Below, one piece after another: positions 8,500-17,620 of a stretch of DNA of 64,000 bases. The stretch's first letter is position 1; every line of letters begins with the position of its first letter. The position numbers and the translations under genes were made by a program. The notes beneath the pieces were generated by a model, which was given only the letters and a program-made list of their open reading frames with translations, did not search any database and was not told the DNA's origin. Source of the DNA: Mariniblastus sp964414815 (GTDB lineage: Bacteria > Planctomycetota > Planctomycetia > Pirellulales > Pirellulaceae). The stretch is taken from the NCBI GenBank assembly GCA_964414815.1, contig CAYPXY010000003.1, forward strand, positions 124,001 through 188,000, in the 5' to 3' direction.

Positions 8500-9654
8500 A
8501 TGGTCAATCTGAATCAACTTGTCAAAATTGCATCCAGCTCCCTTGTGAAGCGACTCGCGGGGCGTGCGACGACTTCTACCCGTAAACCGTCTGCCAGCCG
8601 CTCGTCGAGCAGTTCGCGCAGCAAGTCCCAATCCGGATTCTATTTTCCGATTTCAGTCGTTTCGTCGTCTGTCATCGTCTTCGGCTACCTCGCCAGCTTC
8701 TTCGGCGATCCTGTTCCCCCGAATCCCAGTGACCCGAATCACCCATCGGAACCATCCACCCAGGTCGTTGTTCAGGGAGGCAACCAGGGTGCACACACCA
8801 ACAGCCCAAACTGGATGCCGCGCGATCGCATCATCATGGGATCGTTCAACATCCAAACATTAGGCCGCAGCAAACTCCAGCGCCCGGAAGTGGTCGACGT
8901 ACTCGTCAACATCATTCAGCGCTTTGATCTGCTGGCCGTCCAGGAGCTTCGCGACAATCAAGAGGGAACCATTCCGCAACTACTGGACTTCGTCAACGCC
9001 AAAGCCAATGCCATCGGCAGCCACTACCAGGCCGTCGTCAGCCCGCCGTTGAAACACAACGACAGCAATTACTCAGAACAATTGGTTTATCTCTATGATT
9101 CAACCCATATCGAATTGATCGCCGAATCCTACGTCGCGCAGGATCCGTCAGGCCGCATGGCCCGTCCGCCCTATGTCGCCCAATTCCGCTACCGCTCCAA
9201 CTATCCCCAGGAATCGTTCTCGTTTCTGCTGGTCAACGTTCATACTTCTCCCGAGCGCAACCAGAATCAGATCGAACTAGTCGCGCTCGAGGAGCTCCTC
9301 TCCGACATCCGCCAACGACATCCCTACGAAGACGATATTATTTTGTTGGGCGATTTAAACGCCGAACCCGCTCAATTCAACACTGTTCGCTGGTTCGACC
9401 ATCAAACCGCCGCGGTTCCCAGTCACTGGAAAACCAATACGCGCGGCACCAAGAACTACGACAATCTGGTATTCGACATCCGCCGGACCGCCGAGTTTAC
9501 TGGACAGTCGGGAGTATTTGATTTGAAGACCACCTACCAGTTGCCGATGGAGCAAGCCCTGCAAGTTTCCGATCACATGCCGGTTTGGGCGGTCTTTTCG
9601 ACGCGAGAAGTGAATTCAAGAACGTTGACACAGCAGGAACAAGTGATTCGATAG
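8500..9654 (+). CDS. Membrane-anchored endonuclease/exonuclease/phosphatase family protein
   Basis: The ATG at 8500 follows AAGGAGGCGGCG, a strong ribosome binding site, so the in-frame upstream extension is dropped; product 384 residues. A Ser-rich basic N-terminus precedes a membrane helix (about 47-68) and a Pro-rich linker. The DNase I-like EEP domain fills about 110-375: GSFNIQTLG, VQELRD (catalytic Glu), NVHTSP, ILLGDLNAEP (Asp/Asn) and the terminal SDHMPVW. All core catalytic residues are present. Substrate is unknown: this fold covers nucleases, inositol phosphatases and sphingomyelinases. The domain would face the periplasm if the helix is an uncleaved anchor. Confidence 0.85.
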   Translation: MVNLNQLVKIASSSLVKRLAGRATTSTRKPSASRSSSSSRSKSQSGFYFPISVVSSSVIVFGYLASFFGDPVPPNPSDPNHPSEPSTQVVVQGGNQGAHTNSPNWMPRDRIIMGSFNIQTLGRSKLQRPEVVDVLVNIIQRFDLLAVQELRDNQEGTIPQLLDFVNAKANAIGSHYQAVVSPPLKHNDSNYSEQLVYLYDSTHIELIAESYVAQDPSGRMARPPYVAQFRYRSNYPQESFSFLLVNVHTSPERNQNQIELVALEELLSDIRQRHPYEDDIILLGDLNAEPAQFNTVRWFDHQTAAVPSHWKTNTRGTKNYDNLVFDIRRTAEFTGQSGVFDLKTTYQLPMEQALQVSDHMPVWAVFSTREVNSRTLTQQEQVIR

Positions 9655-9656
9655 CG

Positions 9657-9804
9657 CGTTTAGCCGCAAGCCGAAGCCGACCGCCATTGGTTTGCAACGA
9701 TCATAGAAATCCGATCGACTCATGGTTGAAGCTGAAAGATCGAGAAAGGGTCGGCGCAGGCGCGACGGCAGGGTGCAGTCTGCGTAGTCAATCGGTCTAC
9801 CAAT
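9657..9804. repeat. Interspersed repeat, copy 1 (convergent-gene element)
   Basis: About 148 bp that align with 29089-29234. Both begin CGTTTAGCCGCAAGCCG and share GGTCGGCGCAGGCGCGACGG near the 3' end. GCCGACC (9676-9682) can pair with GGTCGGC (9749-9755), a pairing kept in the other copy. The element starts 3 bp after the EEP-family stop codon, between convergent genes. Confidence 0.8.
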
Positions 9805-9913
9805 AGAATAACTACAACCCGATGCACCGCGCGCCTTTGGGGGTTGCCGCTAAAGCGATCTCGGTGTTGCAGTATTTACTTGGTGGCAACCCCCGACGGC
9901 TTGCGGCTAAACG
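9657..9913. repeat. Nested inverted repeats between EEP gene and cysC
   Basis: The 17-bp sequence at 9657-9673 recurs exactly inverted at 9897-9913. Inside, GGGGGTTGCC (9839-9848) pairs perfectly with 9885-9894. The outer arms belong to the same sequence family as the 5' end of the 147-bp repeat, so this intergenic region holds at least two palindromic elements. Confidence 0.8.
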
Positions 9914-9933
9914 TTTTGGCTTGCTGTGGACGG

Positions 9934-10605
9934 TTACGATCGAGCGGCCGCTTCACCGTCTTCGGATCCTTTCGCCCTCAAGCTCATCAAGTAGCGCACC
10001 ACTTCCTCCGCCAGTTCATCCACGTGCTTCGTCCCATCGAGTCGCAGTTCCGGATTCGCGGGAGATTCGTAGGGATCATCAATCCCGGTAAAACCTTTTA
10101 ACTCGCCTGCACGGGCCTTTTTGTAGAGCCCTTTCGGGTCTCGCTGCTCGCAAACGTTGATCGGCGTATCAACCAAAACTTCGATGAAGCAACCTTCATT
10201 TCCGCCCGCCGTGACGTGTTCCCGGACCCGATCGCGATCGCGGCGATACGGACTGACAAAGGCCGTCAACGCAATGATTCCGCCAGAGCAAAACAGCTCG
10301 GCGACGCAACCGATGCGGCGAATGTTTTCTTCCCGATCTTCAGCGCCAAACCCCAATCCAAAACGCTTTGCATACGCCTCGCCATGAGCCGCCACAAGTA
10401 ATTCCGGACTCGCATTGAGACCGTGACGGATATTGTCTCCATCGAGTACAAAACTCGGAATGCCCGCTGCAAAGAGTTTTTCATCGACGCGATTGGCGAC
10501 CGTGCTTTTGCCGCTGCCTGACAATCCCGTAAACCAGACGACGAGTCCGCGAGGGCGTTGGACGGTCGCCGGATGCCACACTATTTGTGTTTCAGAATCG
10601 CTCAT
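9934..10605 (-). CDS. cysC: Adenylylsulfate kinase
   Basis: A 223-residue APS kinase, phosphorylating adenylyl sulfate to PAPS with ATP. P-loop GLSGSGKST (about 27-35), LDGDNIRHGLN and the ENIRRIG helix, FVSPYRRDRD and KGLYKKARAGELKGFTGIDD are present. Relative to the compact bacterial form, about 17 residues are inserted between RHGLN and EDREENIRRIG. The ATG overlaps the stop of the DUF502 gene as ATGA, so it is translationally coupled as the last gene of the M1-DUF502-cysC operon. No sulfurylase gene is in the window, so PAPS use (sulfation or assimilation) cannot be decided. Confidence 0.93.
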   Translation of the reverse strand: MSDSETQIVWHPATVQRPRGLVVWFTGLSGSGKSTVANRVDEKLFAAGIPSFVLDGDNIRHGLNASPELLVAAHGEAYAKRFGLGFGAEDREENIRRIGCVAELFCSGGIIALTAFVSPYRRDRDRVREHVTAGGNEGCFIEVLVDTPINVCEQRDPKGLYKKARAGELKGFTGIDDPYESPANPELRLDGTKHVDELAEEVVRYLMSLRAKGSEDGEAAARS

Positions 10606-11258
10606 GAGTTCTCATTCGATCGGGTTTTTGAATCCGGTTGAATCGTTCCCATGGATACCAGCAACTGCATCGCTTCGCTGGCCGTCAGATTCGTCGGTTT
10701 TACCAGGCCGGGTTGGACATAGATCAACCGTCCACTGGTCGGTGTCGGCGACGCGGGAAGGAAGATGCCGACCTGATTCTGATTGGATTCATCAGGCTCC
10801 ACCGTGACCAAGCCGATTTCATATCGATCCGGATGCTGAAACGGAACCAATACGACTCGCTGAAATAGCCCGCCGGGTCCGTTGCCGTACCCCAACACTT
10901 GCTTGAGCGTAACATAGAGATTCCCAAGTACGGGCAGCGAATCGAGTACGCGATCAACCCGATTCCAGATCCAACGCCCGATAAAGGTCGAGATCGTCAA
11001 ACCAATCAAGTAGATGGCGGCAATCGCAATTAAAACACCCAACCCGAAAAAATAAAAACCTTTTTCTTTCAGCCAGCTCCCCGCGACCTGATTCTCAAAC
11101 CAGACAATGGTTACGATCACGCCCGCGACCGGCAAAATGGCCACGATGCCAGCAATGAAACATTTCAGAATATGGCTTTTAAGACTCGCAAACAATGAAA
11201 ATGCAGGAGCCTGATGCTGCTCAATGGTCTGGTTGCGCCGCAAGTGGGTGTCTGGCAT
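10602..11258 (-). CDS. DUF502 family membrane protein
   Basis: Start placed at 11258, five bases after the upstream stop; the longer open frame would run through the preceding gene. The 218-residue product has two long membrane helices (about 33-55 and 70-95) and the DUF502 signature: LPVLGNLYVTLKQV, then VVLVPFQHPDRYEIGLVT and IFLPASPTPTSGRLIYV. Function of the family is unknown; many homologs lie near envelope genes. It overlaps cysC by ATGA and follows the M1 peptidase gene, so all three should share one transcript. Confidence 0.88.
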   Translation of the reverse strand: MPDTHLRRNQTIEQHQAPAFSLFASLKSHILKCFIAGIVAILPVAGVIVTIVWFENQVAGSWLKEKGFYFFGLGVLIAIAAIYLIGLTISTFIGRWIWNRVDRVLDSLPVLGNLYVTLKQVLGYGNGPGGLFQRVVLVPFQHPDRYEIGLVTVEPDESNQNQVGIFLPASPTPTSGRLIYVQPGLVKPTNLTASEAMQLLVSMGTIQPDSKTRSNENS

Positions 11259-11263
11259 TGCGA

Positions 11264-13636
11264 CTACTCCAACGTTTGCTTCAACATCCACCCATAGACA
11301 TCGGGAGACTCGTAGGCAGCGGCCCAACTTGCATGCCCGATGTGCTCGAGTGTGGTGTAACGAATCTGGCTGCCGCCTGCTCTTTGGATGGCTTCCACCA
11401 TCTCGGTGGATCGTTGCAATGGAACCACGCGGTCGTCGTTGCCATGGAACACCCAGATCGGTATGTCTTTCAGTTGCTCGGCATGGCCGGGATTTCCTCC
11501 TCCGCAAATTGGAATCACGGCGGCAAAACGTTGGGGATGTTTGGCGGCCAGCGCCCAAGAACCGTAGCCACCCATGCTCAGCCCGCTCAGGTAAATGCGA
11601 GCATGATCCACCTTGTGATGGCGGGTCAAATCGTCGAGCAATTCCGTCAAGTACTGCAACTGCTTTTCACTGCCCCAATGGTCCGACGCGGGACACTGGG
11701 GCGACACGACCATGAATGGAAAGTGATCGCCACGAGCCACCATCCTGGGCGGCCCCCATGTAGTGACCTTGCTCAGCGGCCCATTGCTTTCACCTCGCCC
11801 GTGAAGAAACAGCAGCATGGGGACCGGTTCGCTTCCATTGGCATCATAGTTTGCTGGAGCGTAAATCAAGTAGTCGATGGACTCGCCGTCTGACAGTTTC
11901 AGCGATGCCTCAATCTGTTTACCAGGTTCAACGGGTACGATCTGATCTTGCTCGGTGGGAGTGGCATCGACGACGGGGCGGGAATCCACGAAGAAGTTCC
12001 GATTGACGACCACGGACTCAATCGCATTCTTGCTCTCCCAGGTTTGCCACGCCTCGGTTGTGTTCAACTTGATCGGTTGATCATTGATCGCCAGCTTCAG
12101 CGGCATGGCAAATCCGTCCACCGCATTTACAAACCGATATTTCAACCGGTTGCCAGCCACTTCATATTCGAAAACTGGAATCTTGGTGGTTCGCAAATAC
12201 TGATCAAAGAACGGCTTGAGGTCGAGTCCCGACTGAGTGCTGAGATAGTCCTCGATCTGCTGCGTCGTCACGGTTTGATGCCAGAACGTTTGGTTCAGTC
12301 CCCGTAAAATGGCTCGCCACTTTTCGTCGTCATCGATCATGTGACGCAATGTATGCAGAACATTTCCTCCCTTGTAGTACATGTCCCCCGACCCGGATTG
12401 ATTCAGGTCGTATTTACCGATGATCGGCGAATCGTTGAGCGTTCGTTTGCGGCATCCGATCACATAGTCCTCGGCTTCCTCCTTCGAAAAATGGTATTCG
12501 ACAAACAGATTTTCCGAATAGTTGGTGAAGCTTTCATGAATCCACATGTCAGCGACATCGCGCATCGAGATATTGTTCCCGAACCATTCATGGCCCGATT
12601 CGTGGACGATAATAAAGTCAAATTTCATTCCGACGCCAGTGCCGCTCAGGTCCGAACCACGATAGCCGTTCTGGAATCCGTTTCCGTAGGTGACGGAACT
12701 TTGGTGTTCCATGCCGAGATAGGGAACGACCACCAGTTTGTAACTGTCTTCGTAAAAAGGATATTTTCCAAACCAGTGTTCGAACGCCTGAATCGTACGA
12801 GGAGCTTCCTTAAAATGGACGAGCGCCTTTTCACGTTGATGATCAAGCACCCAGTATTCCATATCCAGCTTGCCGAACTCACCCTCATAAACTTCGGAGA
12901 AGCTGACATAGTTACCGATGTTCATGTTGATCGAGTAACTGTTGATCGGCTGCGTCACGAGCCAGTGGAACGTTTTGGTTTGAGCCTCTTCGTCATGTTC
13001 GGTTCGTTGCAAGCGTCCATTGGCAACCGCCGCCAACGACTCGGGAACCGTAATCGCGATCGTCACTCCTTCATCCGGTTCGTCGTATCCGTGGTCCTTG
13101 CAAGGCCACCAGATACTCGCACCGATACCCTGACACGAGGTTGCGATAAATGGCTGTCCTTCGCTGTCCTGAGTCCAGGTGATGCCGCCACTCCAAGGTG
13201 GGTTTCGGCTTTCGACCGGGCGGCCACCGTATTCAATACGGATCTCATCGGTAGCGCCCGCTTCGAGTGGTTGCTTGAAATCGATCAGGTAAACGTTCCC
13301 ATTTCGCTCGAACGTCAAATCGTGGTTGCGGTGCCTGACGGATTTGATTTCCAGCGGTTGCTGAAGATCCATCTGCATCCGCTGACCCGATTCGAGAACC
13401 TTGAACCGCATCGTGTTCGAACCCTCGATCGATTTTTCCTCGATATTGACGTTGATCGCCAGAGCGTAGTGCCGCAGATCCCACCAAGCCCGCTCAGGAG
13501 TGATCGAACCGCGCAGGCGAGCCTGTTCCACACGTTGCTCACGCCGTGATTGGGCGCTCGCGTTTTCAAAACATGCACCGCAAAGGAACAGGCCGATCCA
13601 ACAAGAAACAATGAAACGCGTCTTCGCTAAAAACAT
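11264..13636 (-). CDS. M1 family metallopeptidase fused to an alpha/beta-hydrolase esterase
   Basis: The ATG at 13636 opens a signal peptide (MFLAKTRFIVSCWIGLFLCG, cleavage near ASAQ); an ATG 21 codons upstream is possible. In the 790-residue form the M1 peptidase part covers about 30-545: GMEHQSS (308-314, the GAMEN equivalent), HESGHEW zinc site at 345-351 and the third ligand in WIHESFTNYSE (Glu368). From about 575 a second domain begins, a PHB-depolymerase/prolyl-oligopeptidase-like esterase with FLHGRGE, nucleophile GLSMGGYG (Ser687), HGNDDRVVP (Asp735) and HIGHASW (His768). Both catalytic sets look intact. Exported bifunctional peptidase/esterase is the likely product; substrates unknown. 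Confidence 0.9.
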   Translation of the reverse strand: MFLAKTRFIVSCWIGLFLCGACFENASAQSRREQRVEQARLRGSITPERAWWDLRHYALAINVNIEEKSIEGSNTMRFKVLESGQRMQMDLQQPLEIKSVRHRNHDLTFERNGNVYLIDFKQPLEAGATDEIRIEYGGRPVESRNPPWSGGITWTQDSEGQPFIATSCQGIGASIWWPCKDHGYDEPDEGVTIAITVPESLAAVANGRLQRTEHDEEAQTKTFHWLVTQPINSYSINMNIGNYVSFSEVYEGEFGKLDMEYWVLDHQREKALVHFKEAPRTIQAFEHWFGKYPFYEDSYKLVVVPYLGMEHQSSVTYGNGFQNGYRGSDLSGTGVGMKFDFIIVHESGHEWFGNNISMRDVADMWIHESFTNYSENLFVEYHFSKEEAEDYVIGCRKRTLNDSPIIGKYDLNQSGSGDMYYKGGNVLHTLRHMIDDDEKWRAILRGLNQTFWHQTVTTQQIEDYLSTQSGLDLKPFFDQYLRTTKIPVFEYEVAGNRLKYRFVNAVDGFAMPLKLAINDQPIKLNTTEAWQTWESKNAIESVVVNRNFFVDSRPVVDATPTEQDQIVPVEPGKQIEASLKLSDGESIDYLIYAPANYDANGSEPVPMLLFLHGRGESNGPLSKVTTWGPPRMVARGDHFPFMVVSPQCPASDHWGSEKQLQYLTELLDDLTRHHKVDHARIYLSGLSMGGYGSWALAAKHPQRFAAVIPICGGGNPGHAEQLKDIPIWVFHGNDDRVVPLQRSTEMVEAIQRAGGSQIRYTTLEHIGHASWAAAYESPDVYGWMLKQTLE

Positions 13637-13740
13637 AGTGATCGTCGTTGTAAGGTGTGTGAAGCGGTCGAAGTGCCTCTTCGAAAACCAAATTGGCAAG
13701 CGACCATACTAACCACACGGCCAAAGTAACATTATAAATC

Positions 13741-13781
13741 GACCGCGTAACACACCCACTGCGGCGGTGTGTTACGCGGTC
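13741..13781. repeat. 16-bp perfect inverted repeat
   Basis: The 16-bp arms 13741-13756 and 13766-13781 (GACCGCGTAACACACC and its complement) flank a 9-nt loop. It lies between sufD and the M1 peptidase gene, both on the minus strand. There is no U tail, so it is not a classical terminator, though it could stop transcript decay after the suf operon. Its ACACACC core resembles the palindromes at 17621-17663. Confidence 0.75.
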
Positions 13782-13865
13782 CGAAAGCCGGATTCGAAAG
13801 TCGTAAGGCCCAGTAGTGCCGGCCTCTTTCCGGCAAAAGCCGTTGAAAAGACCGCTCCAAACACC

Positions 13866-15179
13866 CTACTTATATTCACGAACTCGTTCGGCGATCGTAC
13901 TGCCGAGCGCCTCGCGGACGGACTCAATTGTAATCCGGTCGAAGACCTGCTGAAAGAAGCCTGTCACAATCGCCCGAATGGCTTCCTTGCGAGTGAAACC
14001 ACGGCACATGGCGTAGAAAATCAGTTCCTCATCGACGCGGCCGCTGGTTGAACCGTGGGTGCATCGCACATCATCGGCTTCGATTTCAAGACCCGGAATC
14101 GAATCGGCACGGGCGGTTCGAGAAAGCAGCAAATTATCGTTTCGTTGATAGCCGTCGGTCAATTGAGCCTCCGGATCGACCTTGATCATGCCCCGCCAAA
14201 CCGTTCGCGAGTTATCCTGGAGTGCGGACTTATACAAGAAATCGCTTTGGCCTTCCGGCTGTTCGTGATGTTGCAGCGTATGATAGGACAGATGCTGAGT
14301 GCCCTGCGTGAACATGACGCCATTGACCTGACAATTCGCTCTCAGCCCTCGCAGGATCACGTGTTGATTCACTTTGGCCAGCCGCGACCCAAGGGCTCCG
14401 ACCGTCCACTGCAGATTGGCGTCCTGTCCCAGCACGGCTTTCTGCAGCGCGAAATGCCAGACCTTGTCGCTCCAGTCCTGCAAATGTACGAACCGCAAGT
14501 TGGCGCGGTCGCCGACAAACACTTCGGTGGCTCCGCAATGCAGGCCGGTTTGCCCTTCCGGATTATTGGTTTCGACCAACAATGTTGCTTCGGCGCCCTC
14601 TTCCAGAATAATCAGCATATGACCGAAATCGGCTCCGCCATCGGTCAGGGTATTCAACGAATGCAGCGGCTGTTCAATGCAGACGTTGCGCGGAACGTAC
14701 AAGAAGGTCCCGCCCGCCCAGGCGGCCTGATGAAGCGCGGAAAAACGATCGGTAGTTCCATCGACTACTTTGAACAAGTATTCGCGAATCAAGTCGCCGT
14801 GCAGCTCAAGCAGTTCAGACAAATTGCCGAACACCACTCCCTTTTCAGCCAGCTTCTCATCGAGTTTGGCGGGGCCGACGGAGACACCATTGCAAAGATC
14901 AATCGATCCAGCCAGTTCGATTCCTTCGGAAAGCCGAGACCTGAGCGAAGGTGAGCTACTCAAACGCCCCGGCAAACGGAATTTGTCCAGCTTGAACATT
15001 CGGATGTCCGTTCGCATCCATTCTTCTTCGCGCAGCGACGGCCACTTCATCGACGTAAACCGATCCCAGGCGGCTTGCCGAATCTCGGTCAGCCACACTG
15101 GTTCTTGTCGCGAATCTAAAAAAGTTTGAAAGCCGTCGTTAGTAAAAGGTAGATCAGTCGCCTGAATTTCGGTGGTCAT
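13866..15179 (-). CDS. sufD: Fe-S cluster assembly scaffold protein SufD
   Basis: A 437-residue SufD with the right-handed beta-helix core and the C-terminal block shared with SufB (SIPGLEIEADDVRCTHGSTSG, then ELIFYAMCRGFTRKEA). SufD joins SufB and SufC in the SufBC2D scaffold that builds Fe-S clusters in the cytoplasm. Last gene of sufR-sufC-sufB-sufD; 121 bp separate it from sufB, and that gap holds a hairpin repeat. No sufS, sufU or sufE is in the window, so the desulfurase must be encoded elsewhere. Confidence 0.93.
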   Translation of the reverse strand: MTTEIQATDLPFTNDGFQTFLDSRQEPVWLTEIRQAAWDRFTSMKWPSLREEEWMRTDIRMFKLDKFRLPGRLSSSPSLRSRLSEGIELAGSIDLCNGVSVGPAKLDEKLAEKGVVFGNLSELLELHGDLIREYLFKVVDGTTDRFSALHQAAWAGGTFLYVPRNVCIEQPLHSLNTLTDGGADFGHMLIILEEGAEATLLVETNNPEGQTGLHCGATEVFVGDRANLRFVHLQDWSDKVWHFALQKAVLGQDANLQWTVGALGSRLAKVNQHVILRGLRANCQVNGVMFTQGTQHLSYHTLQHHEQPEGQSDFLYKSALQDNSRTVWRGMIKVDPEAQLTDGYQRNDNLLLSRTARADSIPGLEIEADDVRCTHGSTSGRVDEELIFYAMCRGFTRKEAIRAIVTGFFQQVFDRITIESVREALGSTIAERVREYK

Positions 15180-15220
15180 GTTGAAGGATTGGGGGGTACG
15201 TTACTCACTTTTTTCCGGTT

Positions 15221-15294
15221 GCCGGAACTGCGGTCGCGGTTGAAGTTCTCCTTAATAGCAGAGACTGTTTGCCGCGACCTTGTTCCGGCCTACG
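15221..15294. repeat. Hairpin repeat family GCCGGAAC, copy 1
   Basis: GCCGGAACTGCG then GTCGCGG (15221-15239) pairs with CCGCGAC then CTTGTTCCGGC (15272-15289), followed by CTACG. The same outer sequences occur at 42523-42596 with a different but still complementary inner stem. Located between sufB and sufD. Confidence 0.75.
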
Positions 15295-15300
15295 CTCTAT

Positions 15301-16713
15301 CTATCCAACCGAGCCTTCCATCTGCAGTTGGATCAAGCGGTTCATTTCGACCGCATATTCCATTGGCAATTCCTTTACCAACGGTTCGATGAATCCATTA
15401 ACGATCATCGTGCTCGCCTCTGACTCTGAAAGTCCTCGGCTCATCAGGTAGAACAACTGTTCTTCGCCAATTCGGGAGACACTCGCTTCGTGACCCATCG
15501 AAACGTCCTGTTCGTTGATTTCGATGTACGGATAGGTATCACTTCGCGACTGAGGATCGAGAATCAGGGCATCACAAACGACCGAACATTTTGAGTTGGT
15601 TGCTCCCTTGTCGACACGAGCCAGTCCGCGATAGGAACTGCGGCCGCCGTTCTTTGAAATCGACTTGGAGATAATGGTGCCCGTCGTATTCGGAGCGCAG
15701 TGAACCAGTTTCGCGCCCGCGTCCTGATGTTGCCCCTTGGTCGCAAAAGCAATCGACAGAATCTCACCGCGAGCGCCTGGCTCCATCATGAAAACGGCGG
15801 GATACTTCATCGTCAGCTTCGAGCCGAGATTCCCGTCCACCCACTCCATCACGGCATCCTGATAGGCGTACGCCCGCTTGGTGACCAGGTTGTAAATGTT
15901 GTTCGCCCAGTTCTGAATGGTGGTGTAACGGCATCGACCGTTTTTCTTGACCACGACTTCGACGACCGCCGAGTGCAGCGATTCGCTGGTGTAGGTCGGA
16001 GCGGTACAGCCTTCGACATAATGAACCTGAGCGCCTTCATCGACGATGATCAATGTCCGCTCGAACTGCCCCATGCTTTCTTCGTTGATGCGGAAGTAGG
16101 CTTGCAGCGGAAACTCGATTTTAACTCCCTTGGGAACGTAGATGAACGAACCACCTGACCAGACGGCGCTGTTAAGTGCTGAGAACTTGTTGTCTTCGGT
16201 CGGAATGATTTTCCCGAAATACTCTCGCAGCAGTTCTGGATGTTCGCGAACCGCAGTATCCGTGTCGGTGAAGATCACGCCTTTGTCCGCAAGGTCCTGT
16301 TTCAGCGAACCGTAGATGACTTCCGACTCGAACTGAGCCTTGACGCCCGCCAGATATTTCCGTTCGGCCTCGGGAATTCCCAGCTTCTCAAAAGTATTCT
16401 TGATTTCCTCCGGCACATCATCCCAGGATTTGCCCTGATCGGTGGTCGGCTTCAAGTAGTAATAGATATCCTGAAAATCAAGCTCGATATCGCCCCCCCA
16501 GGTCGGCATCGGCTTTTGGTTGAACACCTCGAGCGCGTGCAAGCGGAACTGCCGCATCCAGTCCGGCTCGTTTTTGATGTCTGAAATCTGATTGACAATT
16601 TCCGCATCCAGACCTTTACGGGACTTGAAGACCGCCGTGGTTTGGGTTTTGAAATCGTATTTGTTGATTTCGGTTTGTTGCAGATATTCGGTTTCGGAAA
16701 TATCGGTAGACAT
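15301..16713 (-). CDS. sufB: Fe-S cluster assembly protein SufB
   Basis: A 470-residue SufB, the main scaffold of the SUF system. Recognisable blocks: GIPEAERKYLAGVKAQFESE, the beta-helix core with YVPKGVKIEFPLQAYFRIN, VHYVEGCTAPTY (with the core cysteine), KCSVVCDALILDP and the C-terminal AVEMNRLIQLQMEGSVG. Length is normal. It lies 59 bp downstream of sufC and upstream of sufD on the minus strand. Confidence 0.95.
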   Translation of the reverse strand: MSTDISETEYLQQTEINKYDFKTQTTAVFKSRKGLDAEIVNQISDIKNEPDWMRQFRLHALEVFNQKPMPTWGGDIELDFQDIYYYLKPTTDQGKSWDDVPEEIKNTFEKLGIPEAERKYLAGVKAQFESEVIYGSLKQDLADKGVIFTDTDTAVREHPELLREYFGKIIPTEDNKFSALNSAVWSGGSFIYVPKGVKIEFPLQAYFRINEESMGQFERTLIIVDEGAQVHYVEGCTAPTYTSESLHSAVVEVVVKKNGRCRYTTIQNWANNIYNLVTKRAYAYQDAVMEWVDGNLGSKLTMKYPAVFMMEPGARGEILSIAFATKGQHQDAGAKLVHCAPNTTGTIISKSISKNGGRSSYRGLARVDKGATNSKCSVVCDALILDPQSRSDTYPYIEINEQDVSMGHEASVSRIGEEQLFYLMSRGLSESEASTMIVNGFIEPLVKELPMEYAVEMNRLIQLQMEGSVG

Positions 16714-16772
16714 TTTTCTGGGGATTTGGGTTTTGGGATTTGCGACTCGGGATGGACCAATTTTGCGGTTTA

Positions 16773-17594
16773 CTAAGTCAACGCAACCGACTTCTTCTGA
16801 GTATTTTCATCGTTGACTTGGGCCGCCTCGGGATACTCGCGGCGAATGCGTTCGTAGCCTTTGTCGTGCAACTCCGCCGCCAATTCTTTTCCGCCGGTTT
16901 CAACAATCCGGCCACCGAGGATCACATGTGTATAGTCGGGTGGATTGTGAATCAGCAATTTGTCATGGTGCGTGATGATCAACAGTCCCATTTTTTGGTG
17001 ACCGATTTCGTTAATCGACTGGCTGGCCAGACGAACCGCGTCGGCATCGAGGCCTGAATCAGTTTCATCGAGAATTGCAAACTTGGGTTGCAGCATCGCC
17101 AACTGAAGGATCTCAGCTCGCTTCATTTCGCCGCCAGAGAAACCATCATTGACATACCGGCGAGCGAACTCGGAATCCATCTTTAGCTGTTCCATCTTTT
17201 CCTTGATCTCTTTGCGAAACTCACGCATCGGGATCAGGTCTTCGCCTTCTTTACGTTCCGGATTGCGGACATTGGTCGTGGCGTGTCGGAGAAAATCTGC
17301 CATGCGGACGCCGGGGATTGCAATCGGACGCTGAAACGCCATGAACAGACCCAGACGGGCTCGCTCGTCGGCTTCGAGTTCGGTAATGTTCTGGCCGTTG
17401 AGCAAAATCTCGCCGCTGGTCACCTCGTAGTTGGGATGCCCCATGATAGCCAGGCCAAGCGTGCTTTTGCCCGACCCGTTCGGTCCCATCAAGGCGTGCG
17501 TCTCGCCCCGATTCATTTCCAGGTTGACGCCACGCAGGATCTCTTTCTCGCCAATCGAGACGTGCAGGTTTACGATTTTCAGGGTATCAGTCAT
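16773..17594 (-). CDS. sufC: Fe-S cluster assembly ATPase SufC
   Basis: A 273-residue ABC-type ATPase. Walker A GPNGSGKST, a SufC-type ABC signature in NDGFSGGEMKRAEI, and Walker B FAILDETDSGLDADAV. The C-terminus is about 20 residues longer than E. coli SufC. SufC hydrolyses ATP to drive conformational change in SufB-SufD. A 26-bp tandem repeat with internal palindromes fills most of the gap between it and sufR. Confidence 0.95.
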   Translation of the reverse strand: MTDTLKIVNLHVSIGEKEILRGVNLEMNRGETHALMGPNGSGKSTLGLAIMGHPNYEVTSGEILLNGQNITELEADERARLGLFMAFQRPIAIPGVRMADFLRHATTNVRNPERKEGEDLIPMREFRKEIKEKMEQLKMDSEFARRYVNDGFSGGEMKRAEILQLAMLQPKFAILDETDSGLDADAVRLASQSINEIGHQKMGLLIITHHDKLLIHNPPDYTHVILGGRIVETGGKELAAELHDKGYERIRREYPEAAQVNDENTQKKSVALT

Positions 17595-17620
17595 TGGTTG
17601 ATGTCAGTGGTCAGTGGTAG

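Noticed and set aside
9585..9806. Short frames sharing VGAGATAGC at 9585-9806 and 29160-29372 as a conserved peptide
   Set aside because: The similarity comes from the 147-bp DNA repeat, including its non-coding ends; the rest of each frame is unrelated.
12341..13549. 402-codon plus-strand frame opposite the M1 peptidase gene
   Set aside because: Antisense shadow of a gene with clear zinc-peptidase motifs; no ribosome binding site or domain.
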